Shown here: positions 17,209 through 26,505 of the stretch, in pieces
Layout of the letters: each line of letters starts with the position of its first letter
Position numbering within the stretch: position 1 is the stretch's first letter
From: Streptomyces sp. YS415
Lineage (GTDB): Bacteria > Actinomycetota > Actinomycetes > Streptomycetales > Streptomycetaceae
Direction: 5' to 3'
NCBI RefSeq assembly: GCF_023544665.1
Contig: NZ_JAMJFL010000015.1
Location: 124,001 to 188,000, forward strand
DNA length: 64,000 nt
Program-made: the position numbers and the translations under genes
The notes under the pieces: generated by a model
Database searches by the model: none
What the model was told of the DNA's origin: nothing
The model's input: only the letters and a program-made list of their open reading frames with translations

Positions 17209-19403
17209 CCGACCGGCCTCCGATCGTCCGCGTCGGACACCCGCTGGCGCGGGATCGGGCCGCCCGGCGCCTCCACCACGCCCGTGCGGCGCAGCTTCTG
17301 CCAGCGCAGCCGGCCGCCGGTGAGGGCGGTGATCCAGGACTGGAGGAGGACCACGTACATGAGCTGGCGGTAGAGGATCTGTTGCAGGGGCAGCGAGATG
17401 AGGTGGATCATGCGTTCCCGGTCGAGACGGAAGGCGTACGCGGCGCAGACGGCCTGGATGGCGAGGACGCCCAGCCAGGCGACGATCGTCTTCTGGGTGG
17501 GGCCGAAGATCAGGCCGTAGAGGAGGAAGACGTCGATCAAGGGGGCGAGCAGCGGGGCCAGCACCATGAACAGGGAGACCAGCGGCAGTCCGACGCGGCC
17601 GAAGCGGCCCGAGGGACCGCGCTCCACCAGCGCCCTGCGGTGCTTCCAGATCGCCTGCATGGTGCCGTAGGACCAGCGGTAGCGCTGGGACCACAGCTGC
17701 TGGACCGTCTCCGGTGCCTCGGTCCAGGCGCGGGCCTTCTCGGCGTAGACGACCCGCCAGCCGTCCCGGTGCATCGCCATCGTGATGTCGGTGTCCTCGG
17801 CGAGCGTGTCCTCGCTCATGCCGCCGACCCGTTCGAGAGCCGTCCGGCGGAAGGCACCCACCGCGCCGGGGATCGTCGGCATGCAGCGCAGCATGTCGTA
17901 CATACGGCGGTCCAGGTTGAAGCCCATCACGTACTCGATGTGCTGCCAGGCGCCGATGAGGGAGTCCCGGTTGCCGACCTTGGCGTTGCCCGCGACGGCG
18001 CCGACGCGCGGGTCGCCGAAGGGCTGCACCAGTTCACGGACCGTGGCCGGTTCGAAGACGGTGTCGCCGTCCATCATCACGACGATGTCGTACCGGGCGT
18101 TGGCCAGGCCCCGGTTGAGGGCGGCGGGCTTGCCCGCGTTGAGCTGACGGATCACCCGCACGTTCGGCAGGCCCATGGCCTCCACGATCCGCGCGGTGCC
18201 GTCGGTCGAGCCGTCGTCGATGACGAGGATCTCGATGGGATGCTCGCTCGACATCAGGGACCGGACGGTGTTCTCGATGCACTTGGCCTCGTTGTACGCG
18301 GGCACCAGCACCGACACCGGTTCGGTCACCGGCGGCCCCCAGCTGAAGCCGCGTCTGCGCACCCGGCGGGCGTGCGCGCCGGACAGGACGAGCATCAGCA
18401 CGAACCGGCTGATGACCAGGAACCCGATGATCGCGAGCCCGACCACCAGGACGGCGGTGATGTTGTCGGAGGCCTGGACCAGGAAGACCCACGCCTTGCC
18501 CTTCCACAGGTCGACGCCGGTGACCTTGCTGTGCGCGCTGGGGGCGCCGAGGGCCTCGGTGAGGTTGTCGAACTCGTAGCCCCGCTCCTGCATCTGCGGC
18601 AGGAAGCGGTTCAGCGCCTCGACGGTCTGGTGGCGGTCACCGCCGGAGTCGTGCATCAGGACGATCGCACCGTCGCGGCCCTTGGGCGTGGCCTTGCGGA
18701 TGATCTCCTCGACGCCGGGCTTGCGCCAGTCCTCGCTGTCGGTGTTGTTGACGACCGTGATGTAGCCGCGGGAGCCGATGTACTCGGTCACCGGCCAGTT
18801 CTCGTTGTCCATGGCGGCGGCGAAGGAGGAGTACGGCGGGCGGAACAGGGAGGTGCGGATGCCGGCCGCGCCGGAGATCGCCAGCTGGTTCTGCGACAGC
18901 TCCCAGTCGATGCGCTTCTTCGACTGGTAGGAGAGGTCGGGGTGGTTGAAGGTGTGCAGGCCCACCTCGTGGCCCTCCTCGACCATGCGCCGGACCAGGT
19001 CCGGGTGGCGTGAGGCCATGGTGCCGGTGACGAAGAAGACGGCGTGCGCGTCGTACTTCTTCAGTACGTCGAGGACCTTGGGCGTCCACTCGGGGTCGGG
19101 GCCGTCGTCGAAGGTGAGGACGAGGCGGCGGTCCGGCACCTCCAGGCTCTGGGTCCGGCCGCTGCGGGCGTCGATGACCGGCCCGCCCTTGAGGATCTGC
19201 TCCGGGACCTGGTCGGAGGCGGCGGCGGGGCGGACGCGGTGGTCGGCCAGGATCTCGCTGTGCACGTACCCGCGCAGCATCAGCATCGCCATCAGCGCGG
19301 CGAGGACGAGCAGGGGCAGGAGCAGGCGCATGGGCAGGCGGCGGCGCCGGGGACCGTCGGGAGCCTGGGGCACGGCGCCCCGACGGTTGGTGCGGGAAGC
19401 CAT
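17205..19403 (-). CDS. matB: Bifunctional polysaccharide deacetylase-GT2 glycosyltransferase (MatB-like)
   Basis: One polypeptide of 732 residues joins a NodB-type deacetylase to a processive family-2 glycosyltransferase. After a membrane anchor (about 25-45) comes LTFDDGPDPEWTP (Asp99-Asp100) and HTFNH (His150, His154), the metal site of NodB deacetylases. Two or more helices precede the GT2 domain (PVSVLVPAYNE from about 365, VIDDGSTDGT, MDGDTVF, EDTD, QRYRW), followed by C-terminal helices. From memory, MatA and MatB of S. coelicolor and S. lividans make a poly-beta-1,6-GlcNAc-like glycan that causes hyphal aggregation and adhesion. The start overlaps the matA stop by one base. Confidence 0.9.
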   Translation of the reverse strand: MASRTNRRGAVPQAPDGPRRRRLPMRLLLPLLVLAALMAMLMLRGYVHSEILADHRVRPAAASDQVPEQILKGGPVIDARSGRTQSLEVPDRRLVLTFDDGPDPEWTPKVLDVLKKYDAHAVFFVTGTMASRHPDLVRRMVEEGHEVGLHTFNHPDLSYQSKKRIDWELSQNQLAISGAAGIRTSLFRPPYSSFAAAMDNENWPVTEYIGSRGYITVVNNTDSEDWRKPGVEEIIRKATPKGRDGAIVLMHDSGGDRHQTVEALNRFLPQMQERGYEFDNLTEALGAPSAHSKVTGVDLWKGKAWVFLVQASDNITAVLVVGLAIIGFLVISRFVLMLVLSGAHARRVRRRGFSWGPPVTEPVSVLVPAYNEAKCIENTVRSLMSSEHPIEILVIDDGSTDGTARIVEAMGLPNVRVIRQLNAGKPAALNRGLANARYDIVVMMDGDTVFEPATVRELVQPFGDPRVGAVAGNAKVGNRDSLIGAWQHIEYVMGFNLDRRMYDMLRCMPTIPGAVGAFRRTALERVGGMSEDTLAEDTDITMAMHRDGWRVVYAEKARAWTEAPETVQQLWSQRYRWSYGTMQAIWKHRRALVERGPSGRFGRVGLPLVSLFMVLAPLLAPLIDVFLLYGLIFGPTQKTIVAWLGVLAIQAVCAAYAFRLDRERMIHLISLPLQQILYRQLMYVVLLQSWITALTGGRLRWQKLRRTGVVEAPGGPIPRQRVSDADDRRPVG

Positions 19404-20674
19404 CAGAGGGTGTACTCCGGGGACGGGTCGTACGGGCTGGCGGGGGCGGTGGGGCCCTCGGCGACCGGGCCGGGGTCGACCGGAGCGGCGGCGACCGTGT
19501 CGGTTCCGGTGCCGGCGGTGTCGCCGGGCTCCTCGGTCGGAGTCGGGTCGGGCGTGGGTTCGCCGGTGTCCGTCTCGGTGGGCTCGGGGTCGGGCGTGGG
19601 GGCCGTGTCGGTGGGGTCCGGGTCCGGCGTCGGGTCGGCGCCCGGCCGCGTGGTCGGCTTGGTCGCCGTCGGCTCGGGGTCGGTGGTGCTGCCCGGCTCC
19701 TCGGTGGTGCCGGTCTCGTCCGGGGCGGTGGCGTCGGTGCCCGGGGAGGGCGTGACGCCGTCGCTGACGGAGGGGGAGGCGCCCGGGGTGACGCCGTCGG
19801 TGCCGGCAGGCGGCGCCGACTCGGCGGGTTGCGGCGAGGTGTCGACCTGGCCGGCCGGGGTGTCCTGCTGCGGGGCCTGGACCGGCAGCCAGGGGGCGTT
19901 GGAGTTGCCGGACAGCACGGTGGCGACGATGACGACGGCGTAGACCGCGCAGGCGATGCCGACCAGCATGCCCAGGCGCCGGAAGCGGCGGCTGCGGCGG
20001 CCGGACTCGTCGACGAAGACGGGGCCGTCGGAGCCCTCGGCACCGCCGCCGCGGGGGGCTGCCTTGGCGGCCCGCAGCGAGCCGTCGAGCTGGAGGCCGA
20101 TGCCGTCGAGCTGGATGGTGACCTCGTGCGGGTCATGGGTGTGGCCGGACGGCGCCGGTTCGTCCCACGGGTCGCCAACGGCACCGCTCGCCGGAGTCCC
20201 GGCAGTCGAGGCCGGTGCCGCTGCGGAAGCCGGTGCCGAAGCCCACGCCGAAGCCACCGGAGTCTCGTGGGATCCGCTCACGCCCGCGCCGACCGGCGGG
20301 AACGGGTCCCGGGGTGCGGCGCCCGCGGCAGGAGTACGCGCACCCCCGCGCGGAGTGAACACCTCGCCCCCGCTCCGCGCCTTGCGCGGCGTCTCGTGCG
20401 CGCCGCCCGCTCCGCCGACCGTCTCCGACCGGTCGAACCGATCGAACGCCGAGAGCAGCTCGGTCAGATCCGCGCGGCCCTCCGCGCCGGAGCCGCCGGC
20501 AGCCGCGGCTTGCGGCAGCACCGTCGTCTCGTCGGCGTCGGCGGGCGCCACTCGCTGAGCGGCGGTCTCCGCGAACGCCTGGGTGTCACCCTCGGCCTTC
20601 GGAGTCGCTCGGGTTGCGGATGCCGCCTCCGGCCACTCCGGTTGGGCGTCTTCTCGCCAGTTCTTCACGCGCAC
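19403..20674 (-). CDS. matA: MatA-like single-pass membrane protein with Pro/Thr/Glu-rich outer domain
   Basis: The 423-residue product has a disordered cytosolic half with the recurring stretch LTELLSAFDRFDRSE. A basic stop-transfer segment and one membrane helix follow (about 238-262, LGMLVGIACAVYAVVIVATVL), then a low-complexity outer tail of Asp, Pro, Thr and Glu (PTPDPDPTDTAPTPDPEP). The GTG at 20674 has GGGGGG upstream and gives VRVKNWRED; the frame continues to 20770 without a good site. It is the first gene of the mat operon. MatA is reported to be needed with MatB for the aggregation glycan, but its chemistry is not clear. The low-complexity tail explains weak similarity to other proteins. 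Confidence 0.8.
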   Translation of the reverse strand: MRVKNWREDAQPEWPEAASATRATPKAEGDTQAFAETAAQRVAPADADETTVLPQAAAAGGSGAEGRADLTELLSAFDRFDRSETVGGAGGAHETPRKARSGGEVFTPRGGARTPAAGAAPRDPFPPVGAGVSGSHETPVASAWASAPASAAAPASTAGTPASGAVGDPWDEPAPSGHTHDPHEVTIQLDGIGLQLDGSLRAAKAAPRGGGAEGSDGPVFVDESGRRSRRFRRLGMLVGIACAVYAVVIVATVLSGNSNAPWLPVQAPQQDTPAGQVDTSPQPAESAPPAGTDGVTPGASPSVSDGVTPSPGTDATAPDETGTTEEPGSTTDPEPTATKPTTRPGADPTPDPDPTDTAPTPDPEPTETDTGEPTPDPTPTEEPGDTAGTGTDTVAAAPVDPGPVAEGPTAPASPYDPSPEYTL

Positions 20675-20824
20675 ACATCCCCCCAGGGACAGTTCCGGGT
20701 GCGCGCACGACACCGAGCACCCGTCGATCGAAACCAGGCCCCCACCTGGATCGAGCGCCCCCTTTATCACACTGTGCTCAGGCCAAGAATGTAGCGCACG
20801 AGTGAGTCCCGTGTTTGCGCTGTC

Positions 20825-21781
20825 TCAGTTGTGGAGCCGCATCGTGACTTTGTCACTGGCCGGAATCCATCCATCAGAGGGTGGCCGAAGCCACTCCTCC
20901 CGCTCCGCCAGCTCGGCCGCGGCCCGCCGAAGCGCGTCCAGTCCGGGGTGCACCAGCCCCTTGCGCCACACCAGAGACACCGGTGACAGGGGCACGGGAT
21001 CGATCAAGGGCCGCAGCACCGCGCCGGGCATGGCCGGAAAGTCCACCACGACGAGCACCGGTGTCCGCGTCTTGCTCATGATCCGCCGGAACTCCTCGTG
21101 CCCGACGGCGAGCGGCGCGGGCGCGGCGGCCTCGATGCCGCGTCCCTCGAAGAGCCGGTGCGCGAGGTCGGTCCACTCCGGTGTGCGGGGATTTCCGGCA
21201 CCCGCGTAGACGGTCTCCCCGGCCAGCGCGGCGAGGGGCACCTGATGCAAACCGGCCAGCCGGTGGTCCTCGGGCAGCAGGACCGCCATCGGCTCCAGGC
21301 GTACGGGCTGCTGCTCCAGGCCCGCCCGCAGCGCCGGGTCGAGACCGGCGAACCGCCCGAAGGAGGCGTCCAGCCGCCCGGCGAGCAGCTCGGCCGCCGC
21401 TCCGGTCAGCCCGCTCTCGTAGCGGGCCATCAGCTCATGGTCGGGGGCGAGCTCCCGGGCCCGCCCCAGCACCCGCTGCCCGGTGCCGAGACCGGGTGAG
21501 TTCACGTCGACCAGCAGGGGCCTGGCCTGCCCGAACGCGGCGAGCAGGTCGTCCTGTGCGGCCAGCGCCCGCCGCGCGTGCGGTACCAGCCGCTCGCCGT
21601 CCGCCGTCAGTGTCACCTGCCGGGTGGTCCGGACGAACAGTTCGGCGCCCAGCTCCCGCTCCAGCCGCCGTACGTCCCGGCTGAGCGCCTGCTGGGCGAC
21701 GTAGAGGCGGGCGGCGGCGCGGGTGAAGTGCAGTTCCTCGGCGACGGTGAGGAAGGCACGCAGCAGACGGGGGTCGGGCAT
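20825..21781 (-). CDS. LysR-family transcription regulator
   Basis: The 318-residue protein has an N-terminal helix-turn-helix, LHFTRAAARLYVAQQALSRDVRRLERELG (about 17-45), and a C-terminal ligand-binding domain from about residue 90. It is divergent from the MFS gene at 21865, with 83 bp between starts. LysR regulators often control the divergent gene in response to a small molecule, so this is probably the MFS regulator. There is no evident ribosome site before the ATG, so the message may be leaderless. Ligand unknown. Confidence 0.88.
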   Translation of the reverse strand: MPDPRLLRAFLTVAEELHFTRAAARLYVAQQALSRDVRRLERELGAELFVRTTRQVTLTADGERLVPHARRALAAQDDLLAAFGQARPLLVDVNSPGLGTGQRVLGRARELAPDHELMARYESGLTGAAAELLAGRLDASFGRFAGLDPALRAGLEQQPVRLEPMAVLLPEDHRLAGLHQVPLAALAGETVYAGAGNPRTPEWTDLAHRLFEGRGIEAAAPAPLAVGHEEFRRIMSKTRTPVLVVVDFPAMPGAVLRPLIDPVPLSPVSLVWRKGLVHPGLDALRRAAAELAEREEWLRPPSDGWIPASDKVTMRLHN

Positions 21782-21864
21782 GACGGGAATTTACAACGCG
21801 GGTGCGTGAATCGGTGCGGAGAAGGTGTTGGACCCCTTGATCCACTCCGGGCGAGGGTTGCTCC

Positions 21865-23082
21865 ATGCCGCCCTCGACCTCCGGATACCGCCGCCTGTTC
21901 GTCATACCCGGCGCCCGCGCCTTCACCGCCGGGAACCTCATGGCCCGCCTGCCCATGGGCATGTTCAGCGTGAGCGCGGTCATGATGATCGCCGGGACGC
22001 GGGACTCGTACGCCCTGGCCGGTGCCGTGGTCGCGACCGGCCTGGCCGCCACCGCGCTGGTCGCCCCCTGGACCGCGCGGCTGATCGACCGGTACGGCCA
22101 GGCCCGGGTCGCCCTGCCCGCCACCCTCGTCGCGGCCCTCGGGGGCCTCGCCCTGGTGCTGTGCGTCCGCACCGGCGCCCCCGACTGGACCCTCTTCGCC
22201 GCGTACGGCGCCACCGCGACCACTCCCAACACCGGCGGCATGGCCCGGGCCCGCTGGGCGTACCTGCTCAAGGGCGACCGGGTGGCGCTGCACCGCGCGA
22301 ACTCCTTCGAGCAGGCGGCGGACGAGCTGTGCTTCATGCTGGGCCCGGTCCTCGCGGCCTCTCTGTGCGGAACCCTCTTCCTGGAGGCGGGCACGCTCAC
22401 GGGGGTGCTGCTCCTGGTGGCGGGCATGGCGCTGTTCACCGCCCAGCGCTCGACCGAACCGCCGGTCCGGCCTCCCTCGACCGCCACGCAAGCCCCGTAC
22501 CGCGCCCCGGGCATGCCCTCCCTGCTCGCCGTCTGCCTCGCGATGGGGGCCGTGTTCGGCGCCCTGGAGGTCGTCACCATCGCCTTCGCGGACGAACAGG
22601 GACACGGCACGGCGGCCGGTGTGGTCCTCGCCCTCCAGGCGGGCGGCTCCTGTGCGGCGGGACTGCTGTACGGGGCGCTGCAGCCGGGCGGTTCCGCCGA
22701 GCGCCGCTATCCGTGGTGCATCGCCGCGATGGCCGTCCTGCTGACGCTGCCGCTGCTCGCCGCGTCCCTCACCGGCTCCCTCGTGGTCCTGGCGGGCGCC
22801 CTGCTGGTGTCCGGGATGGCCACCGCCCCCACGATGATCACCAATATGACCCTGGTGCAGCAGCGCACCCCCGAGGACCGTCTCAACGAGGGCATGACCC
22901 TCGCCGTCACCGGCCTGCTCGGCGGCATCGCCCTCGGCAGCGCGGCCGGCGGCTGGACCACGGAACACGTGTCGGCGACGGCGGGGTTCGGAGTGCCGGT
23001 GGCGGCAGCCGTACTGGCCCTGGCGCTCGCGGTCTCCCGGGGTCCGGGCACGCGCCCCGAGCCGCAAGCCGCCCCGGCGTGA
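21865..23082 (+). CDS. Major facilitator superfamily transporter
   Basis: The 405-residue membrane protein has about 12 helices: FVIPGARAFTAGNLMARLPMGMFSVSAVMMIAG, then the loop RLIDRYGQARV between helices 2 and 3, which matches the MFS motif A position. A central cytosolic loop (about 195-215) separates the halves. The family is an exporter-like MFS, substrate unknown; a small-molecule efflux role would fit the divergent LysR gene. The ATG at 21865 has GAGGG 8-9 bases upstream. It ends 64 bp from the convergent esterase stop. Confidence 0.85.
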   Translation: MPPSTSGYRRLFVIPGARAFTAGNLMARLPMGMFSVSAVMMIAGTRDSYALAGAVVATGLAATALVAPWTARLIDRYGQARVALPATLVAALGGLALVLCVRTGAPDWTLFAAYGATATTPNTGGMARARWAYLLKGDRVALHRANSFEQAADELCFMLGPVLAASLCGTLFLEAGTLTGVLLLVAGMALFTAQRSTEPPVRPPSTATQAPYRAPGMPSLLAVCLAMGAVFGALEVVTIAFADEQGHGTAAGVVLALQAGGSCAAGLLYGALQPGGSAERRYPWCIAAMAVLLTLPLLAASLTGSLVVLAGALLVSGMATAPTMITNMTLVQQRTPEDRLNEGMTLAVTGLLGGIALGSAAGGWTTEHVSATAGFGVPVAAAVLALALAVSRGPGTRPEPQAAPA

Positions 23083-23146
23083 CGGAACGATCGGCTCCCC
23101 CGCCGCCGCCCCGGCTGACGGAGCGGGAGAGCGCGGCACCGCGCGG

Positions 23147-24118
23147 TCAGCTGCCGAGCCCCCAGGCCAGCCCGAGCCGGTGCGCGGCGCACAGGTCGAC
23201 GTCGAGGAAGTAGGCACCGGCCGTCCCGCACTGCGCGCTTCCGGTGCCGGGGTCGACGGGCTGGCCGTGGCCCATGCCGGTGAGGCTGTGGGTCTCGACG
23301 ACGGGGTTGCCCGCGGGACCCCGGAAGACCTGGTGGGGGTACCCGGCGACGGTGTCACTGACGTCGGCCGACTGGTCGGCGCCGTGCACGTCGGTCCACT
23401 GTTCCACCAGGTCGGTCATGTTGACGGGCTTCACGGTGTAGTCGGCGGTGCCGTGCAGGACGGTGAGGGTGGGCCAGGGCCCGCCGTACCCCGGCCGGGC
23501 GGCCCGCACCCGGTCGCCCCACTGGCGCGGGGTCTGGGCCGCACCGACGTACATGCACACGTACGGCGACCCGGCGGCCTGGGCGCACCCGTGCGGCAGC
23601 CCGGCGACGACACCGCCGGCCCGGAACTTCTCGGGGTACGTCGCCATCATCACGGCGGTCATCCCACCCCCGGCGGAGAGCCCCGTGACGTACACCCGCG
23701 AGGCGTCCCCGCCGGTGTCGGCGAGCTGCCGGTCCACCATCTGCGCGAGGGAGGCGGCCTCGCCCTGCCCGCGCTGGATGTCGCCGCTCTGGAACCAGTT
23801 GAAGCAGCCGGAGGCGTTGTTGACGCTCTGCTGCTGCGGCAGGACGACGGAGAAGCCCCAGCGGTCGGCGAGCCGGAGCCAGCCGGTGCCGCTGGCGTAC
23901 CCGGCGGCGTTCTGGGTGCATCCGTGCACCGCGAGGACGACGGGCCGCCCGGCGGGGAGTCCGTCGGGGACGTACCGGAACATGCGCAGGGCGCCGGGGT
24001 TGCTGCCGAACCCGGTGACCTCCTGGAGGGAGGCGGCGGACGCGGGCGCCGGGGTGATGAGGACGGCGAGGAGGGCCGTCAGGACGGTGAGGAGCGTCGC
24101 GGCTCTGGTCTGAGTCAT
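23147..24118 (-). CDS. Secreted PHB-depolymerase-like alpha/beta-hydrolase esterase
   Basis: The 323-residue protein has a classical signal peptide (MTQTRAATLLTVLTALLAVLITPAPASA, cleavage near residue 28). The esterase domain has oxyanion-type HGCTQN (about 65-70), the nucleophile motif GLSAGG (Ser148) and a late GMGHGQP histidine. Family members include extracellular polyhydroxybutyrate depolymerases, acetylxylan and feruloyl esterases; the substrate cannot be set from sequence. Four Cys residues outside the signal suggest disulfides. The ATG at 24118 lacks a strong ribosome site; a TTG nine codons upstream is an alternative but would spoil the signal peptide. Confidence 0.85.
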   Translation of the reverse strand: MTQTRAATLLTVLTALLAVLITPAPASAASLQEVTGFGSNPGALRMFRYVPDGLPAGRPVVLAVHGCTQNAAGYASGTGWLRLADRWGFSVVLPQQQSVNNASGCFNWFQSGDIQRGQGEAASLAQMVDRQLADTGGDASRVYVTGLSAGGGMTAVMMATYPEKFRAGGVVAGLPHGCAQAAGSPYVCMYVGAAQTPRQWGDRVRAARPGYGGPWPTLTVLHGTADYTVKPVNMTDLVEQWTDVHGADQSADVSDTVAGYPHQVFRGPAGNPVVETHSLTGMGHGQPVDPGTGSAQCGTAGAYFLDVDLCAAHRLGLAWGLGS

Positions 24119-24224
24119 GGGGAAGGACCGTAGAACCGTGAACAACCCGCCGATATGTCGCCGGACAACACAACGAGGGCCCGGCGGGTGTGTGGCCGCC
24201 AGGCCCTCGTGTACATGGGAATTG

Positions 24225-24590
24225 TGGAGATGGCGGGAATCGAACCCGCGTCCAACGGTGCAGAATCAGGGCTTCTCCGTGTGCAGTCTGGTACGAGTTT
24301 CTCAGCCCTCCGGATCACCCAGACAAGTCCGGAACGGGCTCAGTCACTGTTTGATTTCCCTCTTCACCCCGTGACCGGGATCAAGGTTTAGTTCCCTAGC
24401 TGATGCCAGGATCCGGGTCGGGAACAGCCCCGGGCTGACACTTCGCAAGTCGCTACTTAGGCAGCGAGGGCGAAGGAATCGCGCTTGGTGTTGGCGATTA
24501 TTGTTTGCGACATATGGTTTACGAGATCATTGCCGCTTCCTCGACACGCTTCCCCTGCTTCGACATCCGCTGTCGAAACCGATCATCCCC
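24225..24590 (-). ncRNA. ssrA: tmRNA (ssrA)
   Basis: Transfer-messenger RNA rescues stalled ribosomes with SmpB and tags the nascent protein. On the minus strand the 5' end GGGGATGATCGGTTTCGACAG (from 24590) pairs with CATCTCC at the 3' end (24225-24231 region) as a tRNA-like acceptor. A T-arm with GGTTCGAATCC-type sequence lies just inside. CCA is not fully encoded (the DNA reads CACAA), so it must be added. The tag frame at 24457-24495 encodes ANTKRDSFALAA followed by TAA, starting at a GCC resume codon. Its partner smpB lies just upstream on the same strand. Confidence 0.95.
24457..24495 (-). other. ssrA: tmRNA proteolysis-tag reading frame
   Basis: Inside the tmRNA, GCC is the resume codon and the tag reads ANTKRDSFALAA-stop. 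The ending LAA is the usual signal for Clp proteases. It is embedded in RNA and is not an independent gene. Confidence 0.93.
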
Positions 24591-24673
24591 ATGTGGTGTT
24601 TTCAAACCGCGCACCCTCGGTGAGGTGCAGGTGCCATCGTACGTGACCAACGCACCGGCGTGCCACCGTATTC

Positions 24674-25228
24674 CTACTGGCCGCGCTGGCGCCGCTTCGC
24701 CGCCGCGATCGCCCGGTCCGACTCCCGCCGGTCCTGCTTCTCCCGCAGGGTCTGGCGCTTGTCGTACTCCTTCTTTCCTCGCGCGAGCGCGATCTCGGCC
24801 TTCGCCCGGCCGTCCCTGAAGTACAGGGCGAGCGGCACGATGGTGTGCCCCGTCTCCTGGGCCTTCGCCTCCAGCTTGTCGATCTCCTCGCGGTGCAGGA
24901 GGAGCTTGCGCTTGCGGCGCGCGGAGTGGTTGGTCCAGCTGCCCTGGTGGTACTCCGGGATGTGGGCGTTGTGCAGCCACGCCTCGCCCCGGTCGATCTG
25001 GACGAATCCGTCGGTCAGCGAGGTGCGGCCCTCGCGCAGCGACTTGACCTCGGTGCCCATGAGGACCAGACCGGCCTCGAAGGTGTCGATGATCGCGTAG
25101 TCGTGCCGCGCCTTCTTGTTCTGCGCGACGATCTTGCGCTTGCCGCCCTTCTCGCCGTCCCTGGCCTTGGCGGCCGTCCCGCCCTGCTTGGGCTGGGACT
25201 CCTTCGGTACGTACATTCCCTTGCTCAT
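24674..25228 (-). CDS. smpB: SsrA-binding protein SmpB
   Basis: SmpB binds the tRNA-like part of tmRNA and delivers it to stalled ribosomes. The protein has the OB-fold core IVAQNKKARHDYAIIDTFEAGLVLMGTEVKSLREGRTSLTDGFVQI...EAWLHNAHIPEY and the basic tail KKEYDKRQTLREKQDRRESDR that reads the mRNA channel. The ATG at 25228 gives 184 residues (MSKGMYVPKES); the ATG four codons later (MYVPKES) is the start usually annotated, and both ribosome sites are weak. ssrA lies 83 bp downstream on the same strand. Confidence 0.95.
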   Translation of the reverse strand: MSKGMYVPKESQPKQGGTAAKARDGEKGGKRKIVAQNKKARHDYAIIDTFEAGLVLMGTEVKSLREGRTSLTDGFVQIDRGEAWLHNAHIPEYHQGSWTNHSARRKRKLLLHREEIDKLEAKAQETGHTIVPLALYFRDGRAKAEIALARGKKEYDKRQTLREKQDRRESDRAIAAAKRRQRGQ

Positions 25229-25273
25229 AGTGCCGCCATTTTCGCACTACGGAGGGGGTCCGCGGGAAGCGGT

Positions 25274-26437
25274 TTACTCGCTGCCCAGACCGGCGAGCAC
25301 GGTCTCGGCCCGCTGCAGGGCCTGCCGGTCCGCCTCCAGGTCGGGCGTGATGCCGTGGCCGTCGACTCCGCGCCCCGAGGGGGTGCGGTAGTGCCCGACG
25401 GTGAGCTCGGCCACCGACCCGTCCGGCAGCCGGCTGGGCATCTGCACCGAGCCCTTGCCGAAGGTGCGGGAGCCCACCACGACCGCCCTGCCGCGGTCCT
25501 GGAGGGCGCCGGTGAGCAGCTCGGCGGCGCTCATGGTGCCGCCGTCGACCAGCGTGACCAGGGGGCGGGTGGTGTTGCCGCCGGGCTCGGCGTGCAGGGC
25601 GCGCTGCTCGCCGTCGACGTCGTAGGTGGCGACCAGGCCGCCGTCGAGGAAGGCGGAGGCGGCGGTGACGGCCTCGGTGACCAGGCCCCCGGAGTTCCCG
25701 CGCAGGTCGAGGATGATCCCGCCGTCGCCCGGGGCCTGCCGTACGGCGGTGCGCACCGCGTCCCCGGAGCCCTTGGTGAAGGAGTCGATGCGGATGACCG
25801 TGACCCCGCCGGCGATCCGGCGGGCGGTGACGGAGTCCGTGGACAGCTCCGCGCGGCGCACGGTGAGGCTCCACGCGCGCGGGCCGCGCTCCAGACCGAG
25901 CCGGACCGGCGTACCGGCGGGGGCATCGGTGGTGTCGCCGCGCAGTAAGGAGACGACCTCGCTGACGGGCCGCCCGTCCACCTTCTTGCCGTCGACGCTG
26001 CGCAGCCGGTCACCGGCCCGGATCCCGGCGCCGGCGGCGGGCGACCCGGCACGCACCTGGGTCACCTCGATCCGGCCGTCCCGCTCGCGTCGCGCCTGCA
26101 GCCCGACGCCGGTGTAGCGGCCGTCGAGGGCCTCCTCGAACTCCTCGTACTCGCCCTCGGAGTACACGGCGGCCCAGCGGTCACCGCTGCGGCTGACGGC
26201 GCGCTCGGCGGCCTCCATGGGCGACTTGCCGTCGGCCATCGCCTCGGCGGCGGCCTCGGCGACCTGCTCGTGGCGGGCCGCGGTGGTCGAACGGGCCTCT
26301 TGCGGGGCCGACTTCCGGTCGGGTCCGGGCAGCGATCCGGTGGCCGCTCCGGCGACCAGCACGCTGGTGAACACCAATGTCAGGGCGGCCCCGCGGCGCA
26401 TGCGACGGGGCTGGCAGAACAGGTCACGGCCTGACAT
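25274..26437 (-). CDS. S41-family C-terminal processing protease with PDZ domain
   Basis: This serine protease with Ser-Lys catalysis is exported or membrane-anchored. It has an N-terminal basic then hydrophobic segment (RRMRRGAALTLVFTSVLVAGAATG). A PDZ domain follows (about 110-200, YTGVGLQ...VTQVRAGSPAAGAGIRAGDRL). The peptidase domain has DLRGNSGGL, the nucleophile in GGTMSAAELL (about residue 299) and the general base in SRTFGKGSVQ (about 327). The ATG at 26437 is chosen; the upstream frame has no clear site. It lies between ftsX and smpB, the conserved actinobacterial order. Substrates are unknown; it may process divisome or envelope proteins, as an inference from ftsEX next door. Confidence 0.9.
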   Translation of the reverse strand: MSGRDLFCQPRRMRRGAALTLVFTSVLVAGAATGSLPGPDRKSAPQEARSTTAARHEQVAEAAAEAMADGKSPMEAAERAVSRSGDRWAAVYSEGEYEEFEEALDGRYTGVGLQARRERDGRIEVTQVRAGSPAAGAGIRAGDRLRSVDGKKVDGRPVSEVVSLLRGDTTDAPAGTPVRLGLERGPRAWSLTVRRAELSTDSVTARRIAGGVTVIRIDSFTKGSGDAVRTAVRQAPGDGGIILDLRGNSGGLVTEAVTAASAFLDGGLVATYDVDGEQRALHAEPGGNTTRPLVTLVDGGTMSAAELLTGALQDRGRAVVVGSRTFGKGSVQMPSRLPDGSVAELTVGHYRTPSGRGVDGHGITPDLEADRQALQRAETVLAGLGSE

Positions 26438-26460
26438 GCCGGTGAGTCTAGGACAACGCA

Positions 26461-26494
26461 AGGGGCCGTACGGCCGGTTGACCGGACGGCCCCT
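26461..26494 (-). terminator. Hairpin after ftsX
   Basis: AGGGGCCGT (26461-26469) pairs with ACGGCCCCT (26486-26494), with an inner CCGG/CCGG pair. It sits just after the ftsX stop and before the protease gene, so ftsEX and the downstream genes are probably separate units. Confidence 0.75.
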
Positions 26495-26505
26495 CTTGGC
26501 AAGAG